A stretch of DNA of 64,000 nt. Source: UBA4802 sp964509195 (GTDB lineage Bacteria > Spirochaetota > UBA4802 > UB4802). Positions within the stretch are counted from its first letter, which is position 1. Each line of letters opens with the position of its first letter. The stretch is taken from contig CAZDWJ010000015.1 of NCBI GenBank assembly GCA_964509195.1, positions 1-64,000 on the forward strand, in the 5' to 3' direction. Below, piece after piece: positions 15,283 through 24,125 of this stretch. The notes under the pieces are model-generated. The model did not search any database and was not told where the DNA came from. It saw only the letters and a program-made list of their open reading frames with translations. The position numbers and the translations under genes are program-made.

Positions 15283-16422
15283 CTATCTCTCTTTATCAAG
15301 AACCCATACACAATGGGACTGTCCGCATAAACCATTAACACCATGGGCCACACCACGCTTTGCATTCACCTGTCGCCCTCCTGCTTCACCGCGTAATTGT
15401 AACACTACTTCGGCAATACGGTATAAACCTGCAGCTATAACAGGATGACCACTAAGCAATCCTCCTGACGGATTGACTGGCAGTTTCCCATCTTTGTTAA
15501 ATATGCCTTTTTCCAGCATCTCACCCGCTTTTCCGTATTCTGCAAGTCCCAGTCCTTCAATCCACATTAGCTCCTGATATGTGAAGGCATCATAGACTTC
15601 AGCCACATCAATTTCTTTCTTGGGATTTTTAATGCCTGCCATCGTATATGCTTTTTGTGCTGCCTGTTCAAGTGCAGTTGCCTTTGATAGATCCCTGTCA
15701 CCCATGAAGTATGTATCACTATAAAATGCTACACCTTTAATCCATACCGGTTTGGCTTTGACTTTTTTAATAAAATCGGCATTGGCGATGATAACTGCAC
15801 AGCAGCCATCGGATACAGGCGAACAATCTAATTTATGCAAAGGATCTGCTATCATCTCTGAATTAAGTACATCGTTAACTGATAGCTCCATCGGTAGCTG
15901 GGCATAAGGGTTATCCTTTGCATTTTTGTGATTTTTGCACGAAACCAGGGCCAACTGTTCTTTCGTAGTGCCAGTTGCATGCATGTATGCTCTTGCCTGC
16001 ATAGCACACGCTGAGATCATATCCATGCCAAAACTTCGTTCATAAATTGGATCAAATGCAGCATTTGTAATAATACTTGAAATGCTTTCAGAACCTTTGC
16101 TATGGCCGGTTACCAACGTCGTTTTATAATCACCAGAAAGAGTACGAGCAAGTGCGTACGCCGCACCAAACGTCCCATCACCTTCTACAGCAGAGCAGTT
16201 TTTATACCTGACTCCACTGGCATCCCCAACTGCCATACATGATATGGTTCTGCCATCCCAGAAATCACTTGAAGTGGTTATAACGTTGTCAATATCCTCA
16301 ATAGAAAGGCCTGCATCCATCAAGGCTTTATTCACAGCTTCCCAAGCCAGGTCAGCATACGTGGCATCAACTTTCCTTTTTTCAATACTCGTCATTCCTA
16401 CACCAATTATTGCAGCTTCCAT
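15283..16422 (-). CDS. SCP2-type thiolase-fold protein (type I, no Cys)
   Basis: A 379-residue thiolase-fold protein, paralogue of the one at 25336-26481 (shared SDxWDxRTIS). The nucleophile loop reads SAVEGDGTFGAAYALA, with Glu or Asp where Cys is expected. The later motif VNPSGGLLSGHPVIAAG keeps GHP, and a C-terminal GLCGQSH is present. It is probably one half of a heteromer with the type II protein encoded next and with a DUF35 protein. Ribosome-binding site TAGGAGG. Confidence 0.8.
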   Translation of the reverse strand: MEAAIIGVGMTSIEKRKVDATYADLAWEAVNKALMDAGLSIEDIDNVITTSSDFWDGRTISCMAVGDASGVRYKNCSAVEGDGTFGAAYALARTLSGDYKTTLVTGHSKGSESISSIITNAAFDPIYERSFGMDMISACAMQARAYMHATGTTKEQLALVSCKNHKNAKDNPYAQLPMELSVNDVLNSEMIADPLHKLDCSPVSDGCCAVIIANADFIKKVKAKPVWIKGVAFYSDTYFMGDRDLSKATALEQAAQKAYTMAGIKNPKKEIDVAEVYDAFTYQELMWIEGLGLAEYGKAGEMLEKGIFNKDGKLPVNPSGGLLSGHPVIAAGLYRIAEVVLQLRGEAGGRQVNAKRGVAHGVNGLCGQSHCVWVLDKER

Positions 16423-16432
16423 ACCAAACCTC

Positions 16433-16894
16433 CTATTTTACCGGCCTGAAGTGTGAAATGGCCTGGATTGATGCACTCTTTTCTTCAGCAAAGACTGCTT
16501 CAACTATCATGCCAATTGCAATGTTTTTTGGTTCTGTCTCCCCAATATAGTGAAGCATTGCATTGTCAGCACCATCAAGCTTTATAAGCCCAAAAGCAAC
16601 CGGAACATTTTTTTTCAATGCCGCCAATTGCCTGTAAACCACTGTATACGTAATAACCTTTCCTTTTGGCCCAACTTCTTTCCATTTGTTTGTATCAACA
16701 TAACAGTATGGACATGTTTTTTTTGGTGGACAGAACACCTTGCTACACTGTGGGCATTGGGTTCCTAATATTTTTTTCTCATCTCGCAATGTGATGAAAA
16801 ACTTTGAAGCAGTTTCACCAGCCCACCACTGATAGGGAACACTTATCTGGCTTTTATATACCTGTGGCTCAATACCTTTAAAGATATCTTCCAT
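16433..16894 (-). CDS. DUF35 zinc-ribbon/OB-fold protein
   Basis: A 153-residue DUF35 protein: zinc ribbon CPQCSKVFCPPKKTCPYC with all four Cys, then the OB fold (VGPKGKVITYTVVYRQ, VAFGLIKLDGADNAML). The start at 16894 follows TAAGGAGATAATT; the frame extends 23 codons upstream but would overlap the CoA-transferase beta gene. It precedes a pair of thiolase-fold genes and is their likely partner. Confidence 0.88.
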   Translation of the reverse strand: MEDIFKGIEPQVYKSQISVPYQWWAGETASKFFITLRDEKKILGTQCPQCSKVFCPPKKTCPYCYVDTNKWKEVGPKGKVITYTVVYRQLAALKKNVPVAFGLIKLDGADNAMLHYIGETEPKNIAIGMIVEAVFAEEKSASIQAISHFRPVK

Positions 16895-16904
16895 AATTAT
16901 CTCC

Positions 16905-17672
16905 TTATCTTCCAATAATATACCGGTGCGGATCAACCTCTTCGCGAAGTATCCGTAACTCATCAGCTGTAGGTGGCTTAGTATCCTCTATCTTCTTTGC
17001 CCACTTCAATTCAAACCCACAGTTGTCCTGCACATCCTTTCGGCTATATCCGGGATTTATTGAGAGCACTGTCATCCATTTGGTCTCTTCATCAAAACCC
17101 ATCACTGCCATATTAGTAATTATGCGATAGGGACCTGTGCCCTCAGGCAACCCTGCCTCATAGCGGCTTCGACCACCTTTCAAATAGCCCGGTGATGTAA
17201 TAAAATCTACTTTATCAGTAAACCTGCGTGCATCCTGCACCGTCATCATCATCGTGCGCCAGCACAGTGATGCTAAATCATTTGCACCACCCGATCCAGG
17301 AAACCTTACCTTTGGCTTCTGGTGATCTTCACCAATCATCGTTGAGTTGATGTTGCCATACATATCTATCTGTGCACCACCCAAAAATGTGTAATCTACC
17401 ATACCGCGCTGACAGGTTTCCATAACCTCTGGCATAGAGCTTGCCATTATCGCCTTATGGAAGGTACGCGAATCGCCTACGGAAATGGGCATTGTGGGCA
17501 GTATTGGTGCAACTCCACCAGCCTCAAACATAATACACAAATTTGGTGAATACAGCTTTTGTGCAAGCATTGCTGCAGCACACGGAGCTCCCGTTCCCAC
17601 AACAACTGTCGCACCATCCTCTAAATTACGTGCTGCTACACATATCATAAGTTCCATTGCATTGTATTCCAT
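16905..17672 (-). CDS. CoA-transferase family I, beta subunit (IpdB/GctB-like)
   Basis: A 255-residue beta subunit of the glutaconate CoA-transferase / IpdAB family. Features: LCIMFEAGGV near the classical catalytic-Glu region, FLGGAQIDMYGNINS, RFPGSGGANDLAS and a C-terminal LSINPGYSRKDVQDNCGF and PPTADELRILREEVDP as in IpdB. The family includes true CoA-transferases and the ring-opening hydrolase IpdAB of steroid degradation; sequence reading alone cannot decide. The start at 17672 has GGGAGG at proper spacing, unlike the ATG 6 bases upstream. It is 6 bases behind the alpha gene. Confidence 0.85.
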   Translation of the reverse strand: MEYNAMELMICVAARNLEDGATVVVGTGAPCAAAMLAQKLYSPNLCIMFEAGGVAPILPTMPISVGDSRTFHKAIMASSMPEVMETCQRGMVDYTFLGGAQIDMYGNINSTMIGEDHQKPKVRFPGSGGANDLASLCWRTMMMTVQDARRFTDKVDFITSPGYLKGGRSRYEAGLPEGTGPYRIITNMAVMGFDEETKWMTVLSINPGYSRKDVQDNCGFELKWAKKIEDTKPPTADELRILREEVDPHRYIIGR

Positions 17673-17683
17673 AGCCATCCTCC

Positions 17684-18700
17684 CTACTTATTGTTAATCA
17701 GATATTCAATGGCACGTAGCTTCTTCATCTTCTCAATTCCGCCATTTAAGTTGAGATAGTCATAGAAATTATCCACCCCGTAAATCTGCTCCTGTAAAAA
17801 CTTCTCCAACTCTCTGGGATCTTTTTCCACCTTAAGCCACGTTTTCAAATGCTCTTCATCACTGAAGTATTCATAGGGCATATTGCCAGGGTAACTACCG
17901 TATGGCACTTCAATGACCGCATCCACACACCAGTAGGGAATCACTGTCTTTTCCGGCTCACGCCGTATCTCATCGTGCGGAATAATGCGCTCAGCGGTTA
18001 TCACCACGCGCTTTGAAGCCTTTGCCAGATCAAAGTCTGACACCGATGCACCATACACCCTGCAGTTGCCGTAGATATCTGCCTCATGCACATGTATGGC
18101 CGCAAAGTCTGGAAACAGTGCCGGCATGGCTGCATACTTTTTCCCGGTGAACGGGCAGATTATCACTTTGGCTGCACTCTGGGCAAATGTGTCAGTCCCT
18201 AGAATATTTCGTGTAGGCATAAACGATATACCCATGGCTGCAGCTTTCAACCGCCACGAAAGGGATGCATTGGTCCATTCAGTAAGTTTAATTTTGCCAC
18301 TTTCAACTGCACGGCGTGCGTTGGGCGATAGGCCTCGCGCTTCCAACCCAATAATGTATGCAACATCGCAGCGTTCAATGCACTCACCAGCCACCAGCAC
18401 CTGGAAATCGTGCGTCGAGGTATGGCCTGCAAATCCTAAATGTTTTTTTCGCTGACGCACTATCTCATGAATTATTGCAGTGGGAATACGATTGGCACCA
18501 AATCCACCAATGGCAATATAATCGCCATCTTTGATCATATCCCGCACCACATCTTTGACATTTGCCAACTTTGGCTTCATTGCACGGGATTTGTTTCTGA
18601 AAAATGCACGTGCATGGTCCGGATCTGGATCAGTAAATAATTCATTTCTTCCGGCTAATAATTCTTCTTTCATATCACTATCATGTACACTCATTGCCAT
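17684..18700 (-). CDS. CoA-transferase family I, alpha subunit (IpdA/GctA-like)
   Basis: A 338-residue alpha subunit: DMIKDGDYIAIGGFGANRIP (CoA-binding glycine loop), LGFAGHTSTHDFQVLVAGE, NARRAVESGKIKLTEWTN, and AAIHVHEADIYGNCRVYG. It forms a heteromer with the next gene. It is first in the second unit of the regulon; a TetR-operator-like palindrome lies about 50 bases upstream. Ribosome-binding site AGGAGGAAACT. Possible roles are activation of a short acid released by the pathway or hydrolytic opening of a cyclic diketone-CoA. Confidence 0.87.
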   Translation of the reverse strand: MAMSVHDSDMKEELLAGRNELFTDPDPDHARAFFRNKSRAMKPKLANVKDVVRDMIKDGDYIAIGGFGANRIPTAIIHEIVRQRKKHLGFAGHTSTHDFQVLVAGECIERCDVAYIIGLEARGLSPNARRAVESGKIKLTEWTNASLSWRLKAAAMGISFMPTRNILGTDTFAQSAAKVIICPFTGKKYAAMPALFPDFAAIHVHEADIYGNCRVYGASVSDFDLAKASKRVVITAERIIPHDEIRREPEKTVIPYWCVDAVIEVPYGSYPGNMPYEYFSDEEHLKTWLKVEKDPRELEKFLQEQIYGVDNFYDYLNLNGGIEKMKKLRAIEYLINNK

Positions 18701-18748
18701 AGTTTCCTCCTGCTCAGCGTAGTAAAAATCTAATACATATTATTATTG

Positions 18749-18766
18749 GTTGAACATACAATCAAA
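18749..18766. promoter_or_regulatory. putative TetR operator, site 2
   Basis: GTTGAACATACAATCAAA resembles site 1 and site 4 (dyad GTTG...CAAT). It lies between the acyl-CoA synthetase stop and the CoA-transferase alpha start, marking a second internal promoter. It is the weakest of the four. Confidence 0.6.
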
Positions 18767-18777
18767 TATATTCGTTT

Positions 18778-20604
18778 TTAAGCAACTTGTACAGTTTTTG
18801 CTTCCTCCTCATACAATGCATCAATAATTGATTTATACTTCTCCTGCACCACTTTACGCTTAACTTTCAACGTTGCGGTCAATTCACCAGTTTCTTTTGT
18901 GAATTCACTCCTTATGATACCCACCTTCTTAACTGTCTCATAACGTGCCAGCTTTTGATTGCATTTCTCAATATGTTCTTCCACAATCTTCTTGAACTGT
19001 TCATTTTCAAGCAAATCATTAAAGTTTGAATACGTTATGCCTTTTTCCTTTGCAACACGTTCTGCCTGCTCCTGGCTAATATTTACCAGCGCAGTTAAAT
19101 ATTTGCGTTTATCACCAATAACTATCGCCTGTGTGAACAATGGATCTGACTTTATAAGATTTTCAATCTTCTGTGGAGCCACATTTTTACCACCCGATGT
19201 AATGATCAGATCTTTCTTCCGATCAGTAATCATGAGGAATCCTGCATCATCAAACACACCAATATCACCACTCATCAGATAACCATCAGGCGTAAATGCT
19301 TCTTTTGTTTCTTCAGGCATCTTCCAGTAGCCTTTAAATACGTTATCGCCTTTAATAAGAATTTCGCCATCATCAGCAATTTTAATATCAACACCAGGCA
19401 AAGGCCTACCCACGGTGCCTATTCGGTAATCAGCAATATTACTCATCGTTGCTGGTGCACAGCATTCTGTCATACCATAACCTTCTATCACCATGATTCC
19501 TGCAGAATTGAAAAACAGTATTATTTCACGCGCAGTAGGTGCACCTGATGCTGTCATCCAGCGAACTCGGCCACCCAGAGCATTCTGCAATTTTTTGAAT
19601 ATAATTGTATACGCAATTTTATACTCTAGCTTTAACAGTAAACCAGGCTTTTTCTTCTGTTCTCGCAATGTACTGATTTTATTACCAACCTTCTGTCCCC
19701 AGTAGAATATTTTTTGCTTAAACGGCGATTGTTGCTGAACCTGCGAAATAATTCGCTGATAAACCTTTTCCAGCACACGTGGTACTGCTAACACCACAGT
19801 GGGTCTTTTTTCCTGAATATCCTGCAATATTGTATCAAGACTTTCTGCATATGAAGAAGTTATGCCAACATACATGCCATAAAAATGCCCGGCAACTCTT
19901 TCAAACACATGACTGAGTGGTAGGAAAGGAACAGTTTGATCGGTATCGTATGCATAATGTGGTTCAATCTTATGCAACGCCATGACCACAGCCATAATAT
20001 TCTTGTGAGTAATCATAGCACCCTTTGGCACACCGGTGGTGCCTGATGTGTATACAATTGTTGCCAGATCATCCTGCGTTACTGAATTAGCTAATTCTTT
20101 GAATTTGCCTGGATTGGCATCATATAATTTTTTGCCTTTTTCAAGCAACTCATTAAAACTCATTACCAGTGGATTAGCGCCAACGCCTTCCATATCTATC
20201 ACTATAATCTTTTGCAACCCAGGATAACGTTTTGCCGTATACAATCCCTTTTGTAATTGAAGATTGTTTTCCACAACAAGAAACTTTGATTCTGAGTGGG
20301 ACACGATATACTCAACTTCTTCATCAATCAATGTGGGATAAATAGGCACTATACATCCTCCTGCTCCCAGAACACCCATATCAGTATAAAGCCACTCTAA
20401 TCTGTTTTCTGAAAGCAATGAAACTTTATCACCTTTTTTTAGCCCCATATCATTAAACGCTAAACCAACATACGCCGCACGTTTATAGTAATCTTCCCAT
20501 GAGGCGCTTTGCCACTTACCTTTTAATTTTTTCTCAATAGCTATACGTGGCCCATACTTTTTAGCCCTATTTTCAAACACTTGATTTATAGTCTTTTCTT
20601 CCAT
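18778..20604 (-). CDS. long-chain-type acyl-CoA synthetase (AMP-forming)
   Basis: A 608-residue ATP-dependent CoA ligase of the FadD/FAA1 type. Motifs: TIVYTSGTTGVPKGAMITHK (P-loop), VIEGYGMTECCAPAT, GYLMSGDIGVFDDAGFLMITDRKKD-type hinge (seen as DIGVFDDAGFLMITDRKKD) and TSGGKNVAPQKIE. It activates the imported acid for the pathway. It is the last gene of the first unit; the second operator follows. Ribosome-binding site GGAGG. Substrate length cannot be read from sequence. Confidence 0.93.
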   Translation of the reverse strand: MEEKTINQVFENRAKKYGPRIAIEKKLKGKWQSASWEDYYKRAAYVGLAFNDMGLKKGDKVSLLSENRLEWLYTDMGVLGAGGCIVPIYPTLIDEEVEYIVSHSESKFLVVENNLQLQKGLYTAKRYPGLQKIIVIDMEGVGANPLVMSFNELLEKGKKLYDANPGKFKELANSVTQDDLATIVYTSGTTGVPKGAMITHKNIMAVVMALHKIEPHYAYDTDQTVPFLPLSHVFERVAGHFYGMYVGITSSYAESLDTILQDIQEKRPTVVLAVPRVLEKVYQRIISQVQQQSPFKQKIFYWGQKVGNKISTLREQKKKPGLLLKLEYKIAYTIIFKKLQNALGGRVRWMTASGAPTAREIILFFNSAGIMVIEGYGMTECCAPATMSNIADYRIGTVGRPLPGVDIKIADDGEILIKGDNVFKGYWKMPEETKEAFTPDGYLMSGDIGVFDDAGFLMITDRKKDLIITSGGKNVAPQKIENLIKSDPLFTQAIVIGDKRKYLTALVNISQEQAERVAKEKGITYSNFNDLLENEQFKKIVEEHIEKCNQKLARYETVKKVGIIRSEFTKETGELTATLKVKRKVVQEKYKSIIDALYEEEAKTVQVA

Positions 20605-20622
20605 TGGATACCTCCAATTAAA

Positions 20623-21402
20623 TTAACAATGCTTAAACTGAGGCTTGCGTTTTTGTAAAAACGCCTCTATTCCTTCTTTTTTATCATGTGTTTCTGCTAT
20701 CTTTCCAAACAATGTGCTTTCCAACTTCAAGCCCTCTTCAAGGCTCAACTTGCTTCCGTGCATTACTGCTTCAACAATAGCACGCACTGCAACCTGCCCC
20801 TTCTTTGCAATAGATGAGGCAAATTTCAAACTCTCATCCATGAGCACTTCTGGCAAATACACTCTATTCACAAGTCCAATTCGCAATGCTTCATCCATGT
20901 TTATAAACATGCCTGTGAGCATAATCTCTATTGCTTTTGCATTTCCCAGTAAGCGCGCACTTCGCTGAGTACCTCCAAATGCAGGTATTATTCCAAGCAT
21001 TATCTCGGGTAATCCCATTTGTGCATTTGCGGCTGCTATACGCATGTGGCATGCTAACGCTATCTCCATACCGCCACCTAAACATAATCCATTTATAATT
21101 GCTATAACAGGTTTTGGCGATAGCTCACATAAAGAAACTATTGCCTGTGCTCTACTGGTGACCTCTACGCCTTTTTGATACGTATCTACCTGTTGGACCG
21201 CATTGACATCTGCACCAACAACAAAGGTGGAACCTTTTCCTGTTAACATAATGACATGAACAGTACTGTCCTGGGTGAGCTTATTCATTACATCCTCAAA
21301 GGCTTCCATCACCTCTTCATCAAGCGCATTTAATGGAGGATTGTCAAAGTACACAACTGCAACATTATCTTTTTCTATCTGATAGTAACATTTATTACTC
21401 AT
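20623..21402 (-). CDS. enoyl-CoA hydratase/isomerase (crotonase family)
   Basis: A 259-residue crotonase: oxyanion-hole motifs GADVNAVQQVD and NGLCLGGGMEIALACHMRIA, then LPEIMLGIIPAFGGTQR with a Glu in the usual first catalytic position (PEIMLGIIP) and a Gly-rich second site. It is likely a hydratase or isomerase of the regulon, in addition to the MaoC pair, so two chemically different hydration steps may exist. Ribosome-binding site GAGG before ATG. A hairpin separates it from the preceding gene. Confidence 0.9.
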   Translation of the reverse strand: MSNKCYYQIEKDNVAVVYFDNPPLNALDEEVMEAFEDVMNKLTQDSTVHVIMLTGKGSTFVVGADVNAVQQVDTYQKGVEVTSRAQAIVSLCELSPKPVIAIINGLCLGGGMEIALACHMRIAAANAQMGLPEIMLGIIPAFGGTQRSARLLGNAKAIEIMLTGMFINMDEALRIGLVNRVYLPEVLMDESLKFASSIAKKGQVAVRAIVEAVMHGSKLSLEEGLKLESTLFGKIAETHDKKEGIEAFLQKRKPQFKHC

Positions 21403-21444
21403 AGAAATAACCTCAAACGGTATATAAACATAAAACCGATTTTT

Positions 21445-21486
21445 ACTGCATTCCTGCCAAAAAAAACTTTTCTGGCAGGAATACAG
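21445..21486 (-). other. inter-cistronic hairpin
   Basis: A 15-bp stem with one mismatch (ACTGTATTCCTGCCA paired with TGGCAGGAATGCAGT, read on the minus strand) lies between the BKACE-fusion gene and the enoyl-CoA hydratase gene. There is no downstream T-run, so partial attenuation or RNA processing is more likely than full termination. Confidence 0.55.
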
Positions 21487-21497
21487 TATTTCAGTGA

Positions 21498-22922
21498 CTA
21501 TCGCTTCTTTAATCCCATAATCTCACGTGCTTCATCAGGTGTGGCAGGTTCTCTACCTAACGATTCTGCAATACGAACTGCCCACTCAACCTGCTCATAG
21601 CTTCCCTTAGCCAATTCACCATTAGGCACTCTTATATTATCTTCAAGACCAACACGCATATGGCCACCAACAAGGCATGACATGGTAATAGCAGGGAACT
21701 GTTCAACACCAACACCACAGGTTGTAAAGTTAGAATCCTCAGGCAGTGCATTTTTCAAAACCATGAACATATCAGGCCTAAATCCCATACCACCAGCAAC
21801 ACCCCATACAAAGTTGAAGTTGTACGGCTTTGTAAAGAATCCCTGTTTTGAAATCAAAAACCAGTTATCAAGGCCACCAAGGTCGTATACTTCAACTTCA
21901 GGTTTTACCCCATTTTCTTCCATTGCTTTGCCAAAATCCTGAAGCATGGTAAACGTATTCTCAAATACAAAGTCTATAAATATCTTCCCGGTCTTGCGGT
22001 CAATAATACTGAAGTTCATAGTATTAGTATTGAGTGAAGCCATCTCCGGTTTTACATATATTATCTGGCTAATACGCTGTTCTGGTGTTTTTCCCATTCC
22101 TACAGCAGAACTAAGGTTGACGATAATATCTGGACATTTTTCTTTAATCGCATCATGTGTATCTTTGATGCGTTTATGGTCATGAGTTGGGAAACCATTA
22201 TCTTCACGGGCGTGCACATGTACCATTGCTGCACCAGCTTTATAGCACTTGTATGCTTCTTCTGCAAATTCCTGAGGTGTGTAAGGAACTGATGGCGTCT
22301 GATTCTTCATTGTCGCAGCCCCGGCTAATGCAGCAGTAATAATAACTTTCTTAGACATAGCTTTCCTCCTTTCTCGTAATAACTTTTCTTCTTCAGAAAT
22401 GACGGGCTCTTCTCCTTTTGCTCCTTCAGGCTTACGTTCTGAAACAAAGGCTTTTTCAGGTTTCTTAGGTGCAAAATGAGAAATATCCAGAATTGTATTC
22501 GTAGGCGAAGATGAAAACACTGCTTCAACTTTCATCCCAATTTTCACCTCTTCTGGTACAATGCCATCTAAAATATGAACTATGGGAGTATCTGCTCCAT
22601 CTAATTTAATGAGTGCCATAACATACGGAGCCTTTTTTGGCAGGTGTTTGTCGTCATAGCGGACTACTGTAAAATTCACCACCTGCCCTGTTGGTTGAAC
22701 TTCTACCCAATTATCACGTATATCTGTTAAATCGCGCTCACACGTTTGCCTGGGTGGCAGATATACCTTATTGCATAGAGGGCATTTTACACCCATAATC
22801 TTTTTCTTGTCACGGAGTGTGGTAATAAACGTACTTCCCACTCTCCCAGCAAAATAACTATATGGCAATGCTAATTTTCCTTCAACAATAAAACAATCTT
22901 TCCTATCATAATCTAGTGCCAT
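21498..22922 (-). CDS. DUF35 - beta-keto-acid cleavage enzyme (DUF849) fusion
   Basis: One open frame of 474 codons. Residues 1-152 are a DUF35 protein, with a zinc ribbon that keeps three Cys (CPLC, then CERD). Residues 153-188 are a charged linker. Residues 189-474 are a complete BKACE/DUF849 protein: MVHVHAREDNGFPTHDH, VNLSSAVGMGKTPEQRI, LNTNTMNF, VEVYDLG and GHMRVGLEDNIRVPNG. BKACE enzymes react a beta-keto acid with acetyl-CoA to give acetoacetate and a shorter acyl-CoA. An AAAGGAGG-like site precedes the internal ATG at 22358, so a separate BKACE chain may also be made. Confidence 0.88.
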   Translation of the reverse strand: MALDYDRKDCFIVEGKLALPYSYFAGRVGSTFITTLRDKKKIMGVKCPLCNKVYLPPRQTCERDLTDIRDNWVEVQPTGQVVNFTVVRYDDKHLPKKAPYVMALIKLDGADTPIVHILDGIVPEEVKIGMKVEAVFSSSPTNTILDISHFAPKKPEKAFVSERKPEGAKGEEPVISEEEKLLRERRKAMSKKVIITAALAGAATMKNQTPSVPYTPQEFAEEAYKCYKAGAAMVHVHAREDNGFPTHDHKRIKDTHDAIKEKCPDIIVNLSSAVGMGKTPEQRISQIIYVKPEMASLNTNTMNFSIIDRKTGKIFIDFVFENTFTMLQDFGKAMEENGVKPEVEVYDLGGLDNWFLISKQGFFTKPYNFNFVWGVAGGMGFRPDMFMVLKNALPEDSNFTTCGVGVEQFPAITMSCLVGGHMRVGLEDNIRVPNGELAKGSYEQVEWAVRIAESLGREPATPDEAREIMGLKKR

Positions 22923-22934
22923 AGCATCCCTCCA

Positions 22935-24116
22935 TTACTCATCAATCTCAAAGTATTTAATATCAAAGATGCTTCCTACCCTATGTTCATTCCATACGGG
23001 ACGAACACGTGTTCCAGAAACATCATCCTTCCCACCCTTGATTCTATCAATCTGATCACGCCTGATAAGATGTGCAAATGTGTCATTACCTTTACATCCA
23101 TCCAGAAGTATATTCGCCATTCCATATGGCGTCTCGCGTGTTTCACCTGTTAATGGGTCAGGACTGGCATAATAGACATACTCCATGTACCGTACCTGAC
23201 CCTTTGGCCCAACTTCCACCCATTCATCAACACGAACACGACATGCTGCACATACCTCTCTAGCTGGCAGTTGAATTCGTCCACATTTTGGACATTTGTT
23301 ACCTAAAATCTTTTTTTCTTTAAGTGCATTTAAGAATTTCCCCATTACAGGGCCAGTTGAAAATTTTTGGCCTACCGAAATAATTTTCTTTAATACAATA
23401 AGCTCCTGCTCTGGCGTGCCACTTGCCATTGGATCTTTATATTTTGCAAATATTTCACCCAATTTTAATGCTAATTGAGTCTCGCCAACTATAGCTGCTT
23501 TGCCCGCTGATAAAAGCGAAAATGCATCGACTTTACCTAACATAACATCAACCCAGTCCTTTGCTTCCTGCACTTCTAGTTTTACAGTAAACTTTTCAGC
23601 TCTTTCTTCTTTAAGTTCGCACTGGCCATCCTTGATATACGCAGTCCACACACCGCCATCAGCTCCACCAATATCATACACAATTACAGCCTCCTGTGGC
23701 GCATTCTGTGGCTGAAAACGAGACACAAGGGTACCAAACATATCCAGTATATAATCTCTTGTTGACATTGCAGCTTTTTTGGGGACATACTTTTTAAACA
23801 TTTTTGCCGTTTTGCCAAACTGCCCAAAATCACCTTCGATTTTAACTTTACCAGAAGTAAACGCATTAGCAGCATCAACTTTGCCAATATTGATGCCGAC
23901 AAATGTCTCACCATCACATACCATTACAGCATCGCAATCACTGATATCATCTGTTTTGATGACTTCAAGCAAGCCTTCAGTAACTATAATTTTCCATTTC
24001 CCCTCTCCAGTAATATCATATCCAAATTTTGCTGTGACACCCTTTGCACCTTCAGGCCTGAATCGGTCATTCATTGAATCAAATATATCTTCTACTTTAA
24101 CACCCCAGTATTCCAT
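22935..24116 (-). CDS. tandem SCP2 domains fused to DUF35
   Basis: A 393-residue protein with three domains. Two consecutive SCP2-like lipid-binding domains: about 7-110 (WKIIVTEG, GDGETFVGIN-like, FTSGKVKIEGDFGQ) and about 119-226 (VYDIGGADGGVWTAY, LLSAGKAAIVGETQLALKLG). A DUF35 domain follows at about 250-393 (CPKCGRIQLPAREVCAAC, then an OB fold). SCP2 domains carry sterol-like or acyl-CoA ligands, DUF35 docks on thiolase-fold enzymes, so this looks like a built-in substrate carrier for the adjacent thiolase pair. Ribosome-binding site TAGGAGG. Confidence 0.85.
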   Translation of the reverse strand: MEYWGVKVEDIFDSMNDRFRPEGAKGVTAKFGYDITGEGKWKIIVTEGLLEVIKTDDISDCDAVMVCDGETFVGINIGKVDAANAFTSGKVKIEGDFGQFGKTAKMFKKYVPKKAAMSTRDYILDMFGTLVSRFQPQNAPQEAVIVYDIGGADGGVWTAYIKDGQCELKEERAEKFTVKLEVQEAKDWVDVMLGKVDAFSLLSAGKAAIVGETQLALKLGEIFAKYKDPMASGTPEQELIVLKKIISVGQKFSTGPVMGKFLNALKEKKILGNKCPKCGRIQLPAREVCAACRVRVDEWVEVGPKGQVRYMEYVYYASPDPLTGETRETPYGMANILLDGCKGNDTFAHLIRRDQIDRIKGGKDDVSGTRVRPVWNEHRVGSIFDIKYFEIDE

Positions 24117-24125
24117 AGTGACCTC

